A DNA stretch of 64,000 bases from Dysidea avara (taxonomy: Eukaryota > Porifera > Demospongiae > Dictyoceratida > Dysideidae), in assembly GCF_963678975.1 (NCBI RefSeq), contig NC_089273.1:5116488-5180487 (forward strand). The letters run 5' to 3'. Made by a program: the position numbers and the translations under genes. Below are positions 1-11,171 of the stretch, one piece after another. Numbering within the stretch: the first letter of the stretch is position 1; the number at the start of each line of letters is the position of its first letter. Below the pieces are notes generated by a model that searched no databases, had not been told where the DNA came from, and saw nothing but the letters and a program-made list of their open reading frames with translations.

Positions 1-600
1 GTAAAACGGAAAGTCGCGTTTGTTCGCGTTACACAAGGGGCACGCCCTAAATAGGCAACCCGTCTATAAATCATTTTTGACCTGGCGTTTAAACGAGACC
101 GGCGTTAATTTGGACCCCGGGCGTTTATTTCTTACTAGCCACTCGACAGGTGCCAGTACAAGTACCTACGAAATACGAAATCCATAGCCCATCACGTACA
201 TAAACCCATTTGGACTCCTCTACTAGGTGAAACATTGGAAGTCGGGCGGAAAGATGACAATGACCACGATAAATACGCTATGGCCATCACCAGAAGAGAA
301 GGCATAGTCAAACAAGACAAGACATCATTAGACTGGTGACGAGACATCACTGTATAGTTAGCAGCTGACACGAGTTTAGAACCCCTTTCAGTGCATATCA
401 TTAGCACCCCGGCGTTTAAATGAGCCCCGGCGTTTATTATGACAGTCCCCTAGCTGTACCCGGCGTATATTTGAGCCCCTGCGTGTATTTGAGCCCGGCT
501 TTAATTTTAATTTTTTTTAATTTAATTTTTTTTTTGACCCGGGCTTGATGGACTGCCCTTGCCTACCACCCCCAGCACATAAATAGCCTGTGCTGGACAA
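1..600. repeat. Degenerate GGCGTTTA-rich repeat region
   Basis: Short variants of GGCGTTTAAATGAGCCCC recur through this stretch (near 80-125, 410-440 and 460-500), separated by AT-rich sequence. This looks like a decayed satellite or transposon end. The only coding-like trace is the HIRAN-like fragment listed separately. No intact gene is visible. Confidence 0.5.
175..345 (+). pseudogene. HIRAN-domain-like fragment
   Basis: Plus-strand translation around 193-320 gives a short open stretch containing HKPIWTPLLGETLEVGR followed by an aspartate/asparagine-rich patch, HDKYAMAI and a basic turn. This resembles the start of HIRAN-like domains, where an IWTP..GE.L core is followed by a D.(F/Y)A(V/M) strand. 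HIRAN domains bind DNA ends in SNF2-type helicases and also occur in transposon-rich invertebrate gene families. No start codon, splice signals or continuation could be found, and the fragment lies within repeat sequence. I read it as a broken piece captured by a repeat. Recognition rests on pattern only. Confidence 0.4.
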
Positions 601-1498
601 ACCGGGACTTTCTTATATAGTCCATGGCAAACTGAGACTCTGCCCGAATCAGCTCCACAATTGGGGGAGTCTTAACATAGTGACCGATGGATGAGCGGGC
701 TCCGCGGATGCATTGTATGGAGGACCGGCTTTAATACGGTCATATACGGTATGTACGTATGAGCATGTATACAAAACCAGTTCATCCATGTATGCTATTA
801 TATCTGAAATGGTACAGTTTTCCATGTGTGTGAAGTGGTTAAATTGAACACAAACATTGCCCTGCCCTGCCCCACCCTTCTTTTACCTGATTTGAGTTCC
901 AATCATTTACTGAGTGGAATTATTAATGGTATTTTTATTGACATATTTTTGGTATTATTATTGACCTACTTTTTTTTAAATTTAATAGAGAGAAGAAAAC
1001 AACAATTAATTAAAAACCGCTTTAAACCATTGCAAACTCAAACAAATTATTACTGTTACACACTACTGAAATGGCTCTCCTTTGTTTGATATGTATAGAA
1101 ATTTGCTAACTACTTTCGTAAGTGTAGGACGCAATCACGAAGTCGTGCTAATGTAAAAAAGCAAAACCTATTAAAGTGAGAAAAACCAAATTAAAGGACT
1201 GACATTAACTAATTTTTATTGCAAAGCCTTAAAAATTAATATGTAGCTAGCAGACAATTTTTACCCTATAGTAAAACAAAACATGTCTATACTTGTCAGG
1301 AGTGTTACGTTAAAGTTTTTATCCCATATGATTGTAGTATATTCTCAAAGTGTCTCTCCACATGTCCCATGATCATGTATTTTTGGTAATGCATTTTGTG
1401 CTCTGACATCATTGTGGATAAAGTCCATTCAAATATCAGTTAGTGCTACAATTTTATGTGAGATCATGTGGCATCGCAAAGGAGGAAGTGGTTATGGG
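600..1498. other. AT-rich intergenic sequence
   Basis: No gene, splice-supported exon or clear repeat structure was recognised. The small open frame at 826-1089 has hydrophobic, low-complexity content and no recognisable domain. Confidence 0.4.
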
Positions 1499-1499
1499 T

Positions 1500-2683
1500 G
1501 AGGGGTCCGCAACAAGCTAGAAATCTCGTAGGTCCACAATTGAAATCTTTACTACAAATTCCTAGAATCCTCAAATCTTATAACTTCAAAGTTCCCGGAA
1601 ATTTTCAGACATGTCCGGATATTATACGTGTATAAAAACATGTTTCCCCGTTACGAACTGAGTTGGCAATGGTTGGTTTACATTCATCATCGGCCGGATT
1701 CGGCTCCTCGGTAAGTCATAGCATGTAGCTACATGTAGTAGCTACAATTTACTCTACTATATTAGTGTTCATAGTGTTACCCAATTGGTGCTCGAGCCGC
1801 GCTCGACTTGGTGTTTAATACCAAAGCTAACTGAGCTTGAGTTAAGTGGCTGCAGCTGGAGCAGCTATAGCAACTCTACTGGATATTATTGGCTGAGCTA
1901 ATTGGGATTCTCCAAGGGATTCTTTATCAGCCTGAATATAGAATCATGTAGCTGTTAACTTAATACTTAGCATAATTATACTTGCACACATTTAGCTAAA
2001 ATTTGAAACTGGCTGCAAGCTCCACTGAAGCTGGCTGGAGAAATGGCTGATCGTGATTGTGTGTTTGCCACTGCATATTGCACTGCACTGGCACATGGGC
2101 AAGATCCTGGATCATTTGTGTACAATCAACTGAAGTATTATGAGAAAACATTTAGAGCAGTGTTTGTCCAATACGAAGATGACTCCCTTTCCAGTGATCA
2201 AGGCAAGAAGAGGTGGAAATCAAAGGTATGGTGAAGTTGATGTCTATTGTCTATGCAGATCAATAGATGATGGAAGCCCAATGGCGTGTTGTGACAAATG
2301 CAATGAATGGTTTCACCTAAGTTATGCAAAAGCTAAGGTGATTGCAGAAGACAGGTGGTACTGCCAGACTTGCTCTCTAGCCAATTTAATCATTGCTTTT
2401 TAATACTTACATTTAGCCAACGACTAACACAATAATCATCAAACATATAAGTAATTGAAATTTTTATTTTTATACTGTAAGCATATAGAAATCAATTTAA
2501 AATCTATGCCTATTTCTTAAAATTCACAAGTAATCTAGAAATCTTCACTGCAATATTAAGACCTTTGGAAATCTTCACAAGAATCTTGAAATCTTTTGAA
2601 ATCTTCCTTGGAATCTTGAAATCTTTGGTAAATCTAAAGATTTCGAAATCCCGTAGGCGATTTAGCTTGGTTTTGGACCCCTC
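1500..2683. mobile_element. Inverted-repeat element carrying a PHD-finger relic
   Basis: The two ends are imperfect inverted repeats of about 50 bp. The left end at 1500 begins GAGGGGTCCGCAACAAGCTA and runs into AAATCTCGTAGG. The reverse complement of 2640-2683 begins GAGGGGTCCAAAACCAAGCT and runs into a matching AAATCGCCTACGG. Subterminal AAATCTT-type repeats follow on both sides, most clearly at 2510-2640. Two overlapping short frames including a PHD-like finger lie between the ends. A clean target-site duplication was not found, so the superfamily is undetermined. Confidence 0.55.
2043..2403 (+). pseudogene. PHD-finger protein relic in two overlapping frames
   Basis: One frame (2043-2234, 63 aa) begins MADRDCVFATAYCTALA and ends just after SDQGKKRWKSK. 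A second frame (open 2140-2403) contains a zinc-finger pattern from about residue 34: CLC, then MACCDKCNEWFH, then WYCQTC near the end. That is the Cys-x-Cys, Cys-x2-Cys, WFH, Cys-x2-Cys layout of a PHD finger, a histone-tail reader. The usual HxxC after WFH reads HLSY, so one zinc-ligand cysteine appears to be replaced by tyrosine. The frame change near 2225 suggests a frameshift joining an N-terminal helical part to the PHD part. The position inside a pair of inverted repeats suggests a transposon-encoded protein. The fold call is fairly firm; function is unknown. Confidence 0.5.
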
Positions 2684-2689
2684 GGTTAT

Positions 2690-4030
2690 GAGTGAAAGCA
2701 AGGTGAAAGCGTTGCTGACAATTATATTGATGTTCGGGCTCTCAATCCATCTGTGTTAGTTAAAAAGGTAAATATACACTAGCCATACTGCACTGAGCTA
2801 TTGCCACTAGGAGCAGGGCATTTCGGAGTCACGTGCATACTCTGCTAGTACCTCAGGACTATAGTATAATACATGTTACTTAAAGTCCTGGTACTGTGCA
2901 TGGTAAACTATAGCAAAGCTTCATGATGCCCAGTTACATATAGCTTGTATAAACTGGCAAGCATGATAAATTATGCTTGTGGTATAGCATTTTTCTCCCT
3001 CGCCAGTTTATAACAGCTGTAATTGTATATAGCCACTTGCAGTCGGTCTAGCATTATTCAAGAGTGTAACTTACATGAATTTGTTAGTTATCAACTTTGT
3101 GTCCTGGCCAGTCCGAGAGTCACTGTGAAATGTTTCAAGTGTCAACTGGCTCCATGCAATAACATATTCCCTGCAGGGGCGTAGGAAGTAGTTGATATGA
3201 GGGGGGCTGGGCTGACCCAGGCTTATGGAAATGAGGTGCTAAATTGTCTCTGGTTTGGTAGGGCCACTCCAAGTCATACCTTAGTTTCTCGTCACTCCCT
3301 AGCCAATAAAATGATGCGGGCGGGTGGATGATCAGGACTTCAGGACTATAGACTCTTACATATACACCAGTACTGTATATTGTAATAACACATTTTATTT
3401 AGCCAACACGGGAATAATAGCTGCATTTCAGGTATTGGGAAATCCCCAGTACATGTACAGAAATTCCATTTCTGTACATTTCCGATGTTCATGAAATTTG
3501 CACATTTCCTTGACATTTCCTGAAGTAGTATAGGGCACAATTTCCATGACATTTCCTAATTGCAGTATTGATGGTATTTCTTGACATTTCCTAATGCCGG
3601 ATAGATGAAATTTACTGACATTTCTGGAACACAGGAAAGATCAAATTTTCATAAATTTCTTGACATTTCCTGCACTCAGAAAAGGTGGTGTCAAAATGCA
3701 AATTTCCTGTCTAGGAAATGTCAGTAAATGTCATGTGTCAACACAATTCCTAAACACAGTATAGATGGAGGACGGTATGGTGCCAAGTGTGCATTACCCT
3801 CTCCACCAGTTCAGGACTTTAGGACACATGACATTTCATGACATTTATGAACATTTCCTAAATGGCAAGGAACACACAGTATTAAATTATAGTACATTAC
3901 GACTAGCTAACTTATCTACTTTAATAGAATTTGCAAAATTTATAAGAAACCTAATTATCAAGGTATTATTTTATTGTGGGTTTGGGTTATCACATTTCCT
4001 GTTAATGAAGGAAATGTCCTGTAAATATGA
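2690..4030. repeat. Intergenic region with degenerate ACATTTCCT repeats
   Basis: From about 3410 to 3860 the motif GACATTTCCT (or its complement AGGAAATGTC) recurs at irregular spacing in both orientations. The rest is AT-rich with no recognisable gene. Open frames here read through the repeat and are not credible genes. Confidence 0.45.
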
Positions 4031-4360
4031 TCTAATCAAAAACAGCCAAGCTGTAAAAAAGGTGCGGCCCCCAAAAAGGCCATGGTGAAAAAGATGTGAA
4101 ATCCATGGTGGTGGCCAAGAAATGGCTGTGATGGTAGGTTAATGGTAAAAATTTTAATAACGACAATTCAGGTGAATTTTGTGCCGCTTGGTCTTGACAC
4201 CAAATTCACCAGAATTGTCGTTATTAAAATTTTTACCATTAACCTACCATCACAGCCATTTCTTGGCCGCCATCTTGGATTTCACATCTTTTTTCACCAT
4301 GCAATCCATGGCCTTTTTGGGGGCCGCATTTTTATTACAGCTTGGCTGTTTTTGATTAGA
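4031..4360. mobile_element. Foldback MITE, solitary copy
   Basis: This is a nearly full-length palindrome. It starts TCTAATCAAAAACAGCCAAG and ends with the complement, CTTGGCTGTTTTTGATTAGA. The arms meet near 4195, around a TGCCGCTTGGTCTTGACA centre. It contains no coding capacity. The same family recurs at 14914, 23566, 25013 and 35024, always attached to the composite minisatellite element, and a partial copy starts at the end of the window. This is the only complete copy standing alone. Confidence 0.85.
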
Positions 4361-5600
4361 TTACATTCACATCTACAAATAGGTGAAATCTAGGCCATAT
4401 AGGACAATGGTTATTATGATTAAATTAGGGTGCATGCATATATATGCCACTATATATACACACAATCCTAAGAAAATGCAGGGGTTGGTATGTAGTTGTG
4501 CAGATGCAAGGCGGATTGATTTTCTGGTAGGGTATGAAGCTGATCCTTGGACAAGCAGAATTAAGACATGGAGTAAACTGTGTGTGCATGTGTGCATGTG
4601 GTATACACCACTGTGTGGTAATAATGTACACTGATCTGCATCATGCTCAGTGCATTAGCTTGTATCTATCAATGCATGCAGGAAACTTAACAAATAACAG
4701 TGGCACTACAGACCTAGACTCTGCATGACAGCTAGCAGATGGCTTTTCAGATGGTTCTCCTACTCTGAATGCTGGAGCTGGCATGGCAATTGCAGCTTCA
4801 GTCTAGAACACCTAATTATGATTAGTATTACTACTAAAGGCTTCACTTGCATTTTCTAAGGCAAATTGGTACGATTTTAACAGTGAAACATTGCTGGAGA
4901 GTGATTATTATGAAATATTACCACTGTAAAAAATTAGTAGTGAATTTCACTACTGATTCCTGTCACAATACTCACTATTTTTGTGTAGTGATATTTGCTA
5001 CTTTTATAGTGACCTTCACCACATAAAATTAATTATTAATTTATCATCCTCCTGTGCTCAAAATATCAGTACAGGAGTGCAGATTTTTATTTTATTTTTT
5101 TGCTAATTAGATAGCTTACTGGGCTTAGCTAGCTAAAATGCAATTTCTTAAACTGCAAAGTACCAACTATAAAAGGTGCTAATTGGCCTCCCTTAGGCAC
5201 CAGTGGTGCAAAAAATCCTTGATGAGGTGAGAAAACAGCAATATGGTGGGGTTGAGAAACTAATAGTTTATGTGGCCTAATACAAAACAGGACATATAAA
5301 AAGAAATTCAATAAAAGATATTAGCTATTACAAAACAGAATGTTGTATGAGTGCTTGGAATCTTCAACTAAATTCCTCTGTGCTAAAGTTTCCCATAAGT
5401 TGTGCTTTAATAACAAAATACTAACAAAAGTTAGTTTTGTGTGGAGGGATATCATTTTGTAGTGCACCATTTATTGATATTTTGTAAGTTTCAAAGAGGA
5501 CGCTTACAGTCTCTGATCAATAAAACCCACAGTATTAGGGTCTAAGTCATGTAAGACTATAGCCAGGGACCATTTGCCCTTCAACACCTTAATTGTGTCC
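4361..5600. other. Intergenic sequence upstream of the KHK-like relic
   Basis: No exon with a recognisable domain was found. The first exons of the ketohexokinase-like gene would be expected here but I could not detect a sugar-kinase N-terminal motif. The small overlapping frames around 4373-4728 look like chance. Confidence 0.35.
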
Positions 5601-5608
5601 ATTTCCAG

Positions 5609-6601
5609 AGATAAGGGCTTTCCTGAATTGACAAATGATGATTTCAAGCAGCTTGATCTCTCCCTTTACAAGTGGATACACTTTGAGGTGCTTTATGTCA
5701 TAATTATGTCATCATTACATCATCAAACTACTACAATAATAACTATGATATTGTATAGTTATTTTTGTAGTAGTTGGATTGTTTAGATCAGGTTTTTACA
5801 GGCTTTGCCTTCTTACCTGTACTCCCAATAATAATGATCAATGTGTAGCCACGAGGAGATGAATCTCATGGTCCAGCAAGTAATTGAATTCAACCTCAGT
5901 TTATCTCAAGATATATAGAAAAATTTCTATTTTGGTAAATACCAAGAAACATTTCTAGAGTTTATGCCTTTGGCAGACGTAGTGAGTGGACAGTTGTTAC
6001 ATTTGAATATTTCATTATCATGACTTCTTGACAGCTACTAGTGGGCAAACTGTTTGCAAGTCACCTTGATTACAAGACTGCTGATGAAGCTACCACCCAA
6101 CTCAGGAAAAGAAGTTAGCTTTGATATGTAGCTAGTTTGTAGACTGGTCATTGTTCATTTGTCTAGCTGAGAATTATCATGTTGAGTACAATCATGGAAC
6201 CATTTTATGTTGTTATAAGGTTTCTGTTGCTGCATATTTGGAGAGGTGAGTAATCAAGAGTTAGCTAATTTCCTGCATGAGATGTTCAATGAGGTGTATA
6301 AAACCTCTGTTTTTTTATGTGAACGGCACATCTCTGTCACTGCCTTGATAAACCATTGAATGACTCCTACAAGGTGCCATCATAATATCAAATTCTTTAA
6401 AGCGTGAATCCATTAGGTTTCTGTTGTTTCAAGCCATATTGCAGGAACTTTGTTAGGTTTCCTTGCTGCTTTCATTAGCCCACAGGCACTAGTTGCCTGT
6501 AAGCACTGTAAGATTCTTGCACTATCAAATTTGCCTGTCATGTGGCAGGGACTAAATGTTGCCCTCCAGGTTATGACAAGGTGAAATCATCAGTAGCTTA
6601 A
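5609..6601 (+). pseudogene. KHK: Ketohexokinase-like gene remnant
   Basis: Four exon-like pieces match the order of a ketohexokinase (PfkB-family fructokinase, fructose to fructose-1-phosphate). At 5609-5687, after an AG acceptor, the frame reads RDKGFPELTNDDFKQLDLSL then YKWIHFE before a GT. At 5849-5981 it reads EEMNLMVQQVIEFN and later YQETFLEFMPLADV, with a TAG between them and a GTGAGT donor. At 6035-6113 it reads LLVGKLFASHLDYKTADEA. At 6513-6601 it reads FACHVAGTKCCPPGYDKV, ending in TAA, which resembles the CQVAGKKCG.QG C-terminus of the family. The catalytic GAGDTF motif expected before the last piece was not found. The in-frame stop and missing exons suggest a dead copy. The family call is from remembered motifs, without alignment. 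Confidence 0.6.
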
Positions 6602-6667
6602 TGGTTTAAGTTATGAATGTAAATTAATTTTTTAATGTATTTTTTTAATAAGAAAGTATAAAAACAA

Positions 6668-8990
6668 TTATTGTCTATGACAGTACAAATGTTTAAAAAG
6701 TGGTATCATTTTGGGTACAAACAAAGTCAACTGACATGTAAACACAATACATAAAATAGCAGTACAGTTCATTAATAGTGATGCAGTTATCTTATCATAT
6801 ATATCATTAGCTGGTGACACTGCATATGATACACCAGCACAGATTGGGACCACTAGAGCTGTGATGTAGAAAAATGTTGCAATATCCTTTGCATCATTGA
6901 ATTGTTTATTGCGCACTTTCCGAATGGCAAATGCAAGCACACACAGTATTATGATCATGACAAGATGTGGAAGATAAAGGATACCCCACCAGTTGGATGG
7001 CTGACAGTACATGACCTTCTTTCGTACAAAACCTTCTGACGGTAAAATCTTTACTCTTACAAAGTTTGTATTGTTAACCATAACAAATACTGAGTGATAA
7101 ATTGTATTGATGATAATACAACCAGTTGTAATGGCAATAAATGTGTTGTCACTGAGAAACTTTCCTGGCTCAAAGCTGTTGAATATTTTATAGATCCTCC
7201 AACTTTTCAGTAATGTGATGATAAGAACTAATAACAGTCCAATATCAAATAACCACCATGTGGACTGGCATAGTGTACCAAACACAACCGCTTCATATTC
7301 ATCTGTCACCTTGATGACCACCATAATTCCACCTAACAGTAACAAGTTATTTCCAGCAAACATCAAGTGATTTAGTCGAGCACTTGATGATTTGATTGAG
7401 TAAAAGTTTTGATAATGAAAGTTGATCAGTAAGAAGAAATTATTCCATAGAATACCCACTGTTAGCAGTAGGCACATCAATACCACAACCCAAGTTTCAG
7501 CTAACAATGTTTTAATAGGAAAGCTATCTGCTGGAGGATTTTCTACCAACCATAGAAAGGTGCTTTCATTCAGAAGAGACAAATTACCCAGTTGTGAACT
7601 ATTTGAAAGAGAGTAGAGACCAATTCTTTTGAGTGTTCCGTTTTGTACTTGTTGAATTGCTATTGCAAGAAATTCTCGTTCGTGAGTTTTATCAAATGAA
7701 ACATTCCCTGAAGCACCAGCAAAGTTAATTCCAGCTAATTCTTCTATTATTGCTCCAGATATAGTAGAATGTCCTAATGTGAAGTCAGCTAAACTGAAAT
7801 TGTTGCTATGTAATTTTTCCTCAGCTTTGTGCAGAGCCAGACCTAATGCCCACATGCCATCATAGGTAAACGTAGACCAAATGTTTCCAATATTACTACC
7901 ATTATTTTCCCTTTCACTAGCATACTTCCTAATATAAGATTTGTAATATTGTTCAAATGTTTTGTTGGTAACATCAAAAACACCATCACTAGTAGAGTTA
8001 TATTGGTGGCCCAAATACTAGATAATACCGTCTGTGGCTTGTCTCATTTCCTCAGTTGTACAGTTAGGACTATATAACTGATCATATGTTCCTAAGTCAA
8101 TCAGCATCCAAATGATTTGTGGATAAACAAGGTTATGATGGTATAAAATACACAACAAGTCATTTATCAGAGACTCCTGTATCCCATATATCATGCCAAT
8201 TCGCATGCCACTTGTATAAATATCATTCACTAACTGAGCATTCTCAAATGCACTGTTTGCAGTGGTATGTGAGTCCTGCTGGTAAGGCTCTCCGGTGTAC
8301 ACCTCTTCTGCTCCCATAATGTGCTGTTCAATACCAGCTCGTAATGCAGTGATGCTGTGGTCTATCCAGACTACATTGTCACCACCAAATGCAGTGTTGT
8401 GTATACCATAACGTTTCCAGTTAAACTTCTGCATGAGGCTTATTCTAGCTCCTTCAATATATTCATCAGTAGGTACTGTCCTGTAGAAGTATGGAAACGA
8501 ATCTGTGAATGATAAAAAAGGAGATGCTGCTCCGTAGGATACTTGAGGAAGCAGAATATTCTCTCTTCCAGCAACAGAAGCAATGGGGATGGTATAACTA
8601 GAACAGCCGGTGCCTATTATGGCCACTGGTTGATGTGTGCTGTGCAGGGAATTCCTCACGAACTCGAGGACTCCACGATCACGATCACAACCCGAGTTAG
8701 CTTCTATCAACTCCAACACATATCCAGGTAAAATACTGTCATTTCTGTTTATCTCGTCTCGCAGCACGGGTATGACATATTTTCCATCCCAGTCTGATCC
8801 TCGATAGGAGAACAATCCAAGTAGCTACTCGTAATATCGCGAGCACTTGTCTCTCGTTATGCTCTCCTGTACTTGAGCCTGCAGACCATAACAATGCAAT
8901 AATTCCTGTAACTACTTGGTAGTTGTACGCGGATTTTATGCTAAGCATTCTGTTGCCACCTACCATCGATATTAATGCTGTCATTGTCAA
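6668..8990 (-). pseudogene. GABA-B-receptor-like class C GPCR, disabled copy
   Basis: Intronless class C GPCR. The N-terminal part (about 8815-8018) is a periplasmic-binding-protein-like ligand domain with FSYRGSDWDG, GCDRDRGVLEFV and GCSSYTIPIASVAGRE. The C-terminal 448 codons (8014-6668) carry the rest of the ligand domain and seven membrane segments starting near residue 170 (WVVVLMCLLLTVGILW), then a short tail ending LFKHLYCHRQ. There is no Sushi domain or coiled coil. Compared with the paralogue at 9679, three lesions are visible: a 4-bp GCTA insertion near 8823 that breaks the frame after the signal peptide, a 9-bp in-frame deletion near 8765 (VIPVLRDEI against VIPAARLARDEI), and a TAG at about 8015-8017 with both sides in the same frame. 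The 7TM part is intact, suggesting recent inactivation; assembly errors are the alternative. It is convergent with the KHK-like relic, 67 bp away. Confidence 0.8.
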
Positions 8991-8999
8991 CAGTTCATT

Positions 9000-9678
9000 A
9001 GCGAAGCCTCATCAATGCCGGTAGGCCGGTTGTAAAGTTATCTGATGGATTTTCTGGGGATGCACGTTTGCTACTCTGGCTTACACCCCGTTCATTAGTT
9101 TCGCGTGGCTGCGTGGCCAGACCGCTCTAGGCCATCACTCAAAAAACGGGCTCTTCGACGATTAGTTTCTGATTAAATACAAGGGGCGGCCGCTGTGTGT
9201 GGGTGTGTGGGGAGGTTCGCCGCTTCACACAAAATAACACAAATAATAAAACCATCTGGAACGTGAGACCGCATGCTTTAGCTATCACATGCAAGTCTCC
9301 TTTTGAGGCCTTGCCAGTAAATATCTATAGTGTTGGGGGCAATCCGTGATATAACCCAAAAACTTGCTGCGAAATCCTCACAACGACACAGTATTGGTAG
9401 GGTGAAACCAAACCCAAAAGTGTATTCCCAGAGCAAGGGTAAGCCCCGCGACCAAGGAATCAATGACATGCCATCCGACCTTTTACCATCATCACGACAC
9501 ACACCGGCAGGCTCCAAAACAACATTTACACCTCAAGACGCCAGAGTGTGCCGCACTTACCAATGTTTTCAGCATCACCTGCAGTTGCTTATTTATAAAT
9601 ATACTGGCGACATGTAACTAGCTAGCTTGTCTACAACATACAAAATCTCCAATTTGATTAAACTTTTGTTCAACCGCC
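9000..9678. other. Intergenic region between divergent GABA-B-like copies
   Basis: About 0.7 kb separates the two head-to-head receptor copies, so any shared promoter would lie here. GC content is higher than in the surroundings at 9000-9200. No TATA box or repeat was identified with confidence. Opposed small frames at 9278-9617 overlap on the two strands and lack recognisable domains. Confidence 0.4.
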
Positions 9679-10115
9679 ATGATCGCCATTTGTGTATCGA
9701 TAATTTATACGTTGCTGTGGTCTGCAAGAGCAGCTGAGTATAGCGAGACCAGACGAATGAAATCACGAGTACTTGGGTTGTTCTCTTATCGAGGATCAGA
9801 CTGGGATGGAGAATATGTCATACCAGCTGCGAGGTTAGCTAGAGACGAGATAAACAGAAATAATAGTATTTTATCTGGATATGTGTTGGAGTTTGTAGAA
9901 GCTAACTCAGGTTGTGATCGTGATCGTGGAGTCCTCGAGTTCGTGAGGAATGCCCTGCACAGTGAGCATCAACCAGTGGCCATTCTAGGAGCTGGTTGTT
10001 CTAGCTCTACCATCTCCATCGCCTCCATTGCTGGGGGAGAGAGGAAGTCCTCATTCCACAAGTGTCCTTTGCATTAACTTCTCCTTTTTTTTGTCATTGC
10101 TACGTAGCAGCAATC
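9679..10115 (+). pseudogene. GABA-B-receptor-like gene, 5' fragment
   Basis: The frame opens with a signal-peptide-like segment (MIAICVSIIYTLLWSARAAE) and continues into the ligand-binding domain with FSYRGSDWDG, AARLARDEINRN, GCDRDRGVLEFV and GCSSSTISIASIAGG. It is a close paralogue of the minus-strand copy next door, with conserved block order and no 4-bp insertion. Near 10040 the frame is lost: the next block, EEVLIPQVSFALTSPFFLSL, is readable in another frame up to about 10110, where homology ends. The lobe-2 half and all membrane segments are absent. It is a truncated, frameshifted copy. The composite repeat element begins 240 bp downstream. Confidence 0.8.
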
Positions 10116-10356
10116 ACGCAACGTACAACTCAGGCCTATAGCAAAACTTACAATTGGTTTATATGTGTCTAAATCATGAACATGAGCCAGATATTATTAA
10201 TTTTGTAGTCAGAATCTTCACCTTAAAATTCTGCATTAAAAACTCCAAGATCCAGTGCATGGTGACTTGATTCTCTCAGGCTGGCAACATATCTATAGGC
10301 ATGCAATAGAGCCACAATACATTTATCCTTCTCACTAGTCCCTAGTGTATGTGATA

Positions 10357-11171
10357 TATCAAGACACATGTCGTGCGGCCCAAGAAGCCGGCGCGCCACA
10401 CCGTGAGTATATTAACAGGAAGAAAGAAAACGCAATTTTCACACCTATGTAGCTCTGTGATCCCTTATCCGATTGGAACCAAATTTGCTAGAGACGTGCC
10501 GCCCAGTTAGGAGAGTCTACATACCAAATGTGAAGAAAATCGCTCCAGCCATTTCCGAGATGCGAGCGAACAAAATTTCGTTTTAATTTCTTCGTTTTTT
10601 TTCTTCTTCTTCATCTTCTTCATTTCGCACACTTCGCAAAATTCGCCATAAAACACGAATGCGTGCTCGGATTGGGCTGAAATTTGGCACACTTAAAGGG
10701 CTCATTAAGACGGATCTCCGTACCAACTTTGGTAGGAATCCGATGAACATTCACGGAGTTATGACCGATTATTTGCGTAAAATAAGGTCGAAGGTCTGTC
10801 ACACCTACAGGGTAAACGCCTTGGAAGAATCAGTTGAAAATTGATATGTAGATGGAGCAACCATCGTAGGAGTGCCTTTTTGTGGTTTGGAAGGAATCGG
10901 GATAAAGACCATGGAGATATGACACAAAGTCCAACCTGTGTCAAAATTACGCGATCGATTTTTATGAATAAAAAAACTATTAGTTTTCGTGTCTACCAGG
11001 CAAACCGCTTAGAGCAACGAGCTGAAAATCAGTGTGTAGCAGGAATAATCATCATAGAAAGTTCTTGCAGTAGTACAGAAGAATCGGATTACAAATCACT
11101 GAGTTATGATTCGAAAGGCAACTACGTGTAGCAAATGCGAGATCGAGATACTCTAATAGAACCGTCAATCT
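10357..11171 (+). mobile_element. Composite element copy A: head module
   Basis: This ~815-bp module begins TATCAAGACACATGTCGTGC and continues with a GC-rich block, AAGAAGCCGGCGCGCCACAC. The same module is at 31486 (direct) and 28065-27270 (inverted), so the boundary at TATCAAGACAC is supported by three copies. Copies at 28065 and 31486 carry a short hairpin, GACACAC-GRTA-GTGTGTC, just inside the end. It closes with GAGATCGAGATACTCTAATA, the complement of the recurrent 26-nt motif, and then passes into the minisatellite array. Small open frames on both strands are not conserved proteins. Confidence 0.8.
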
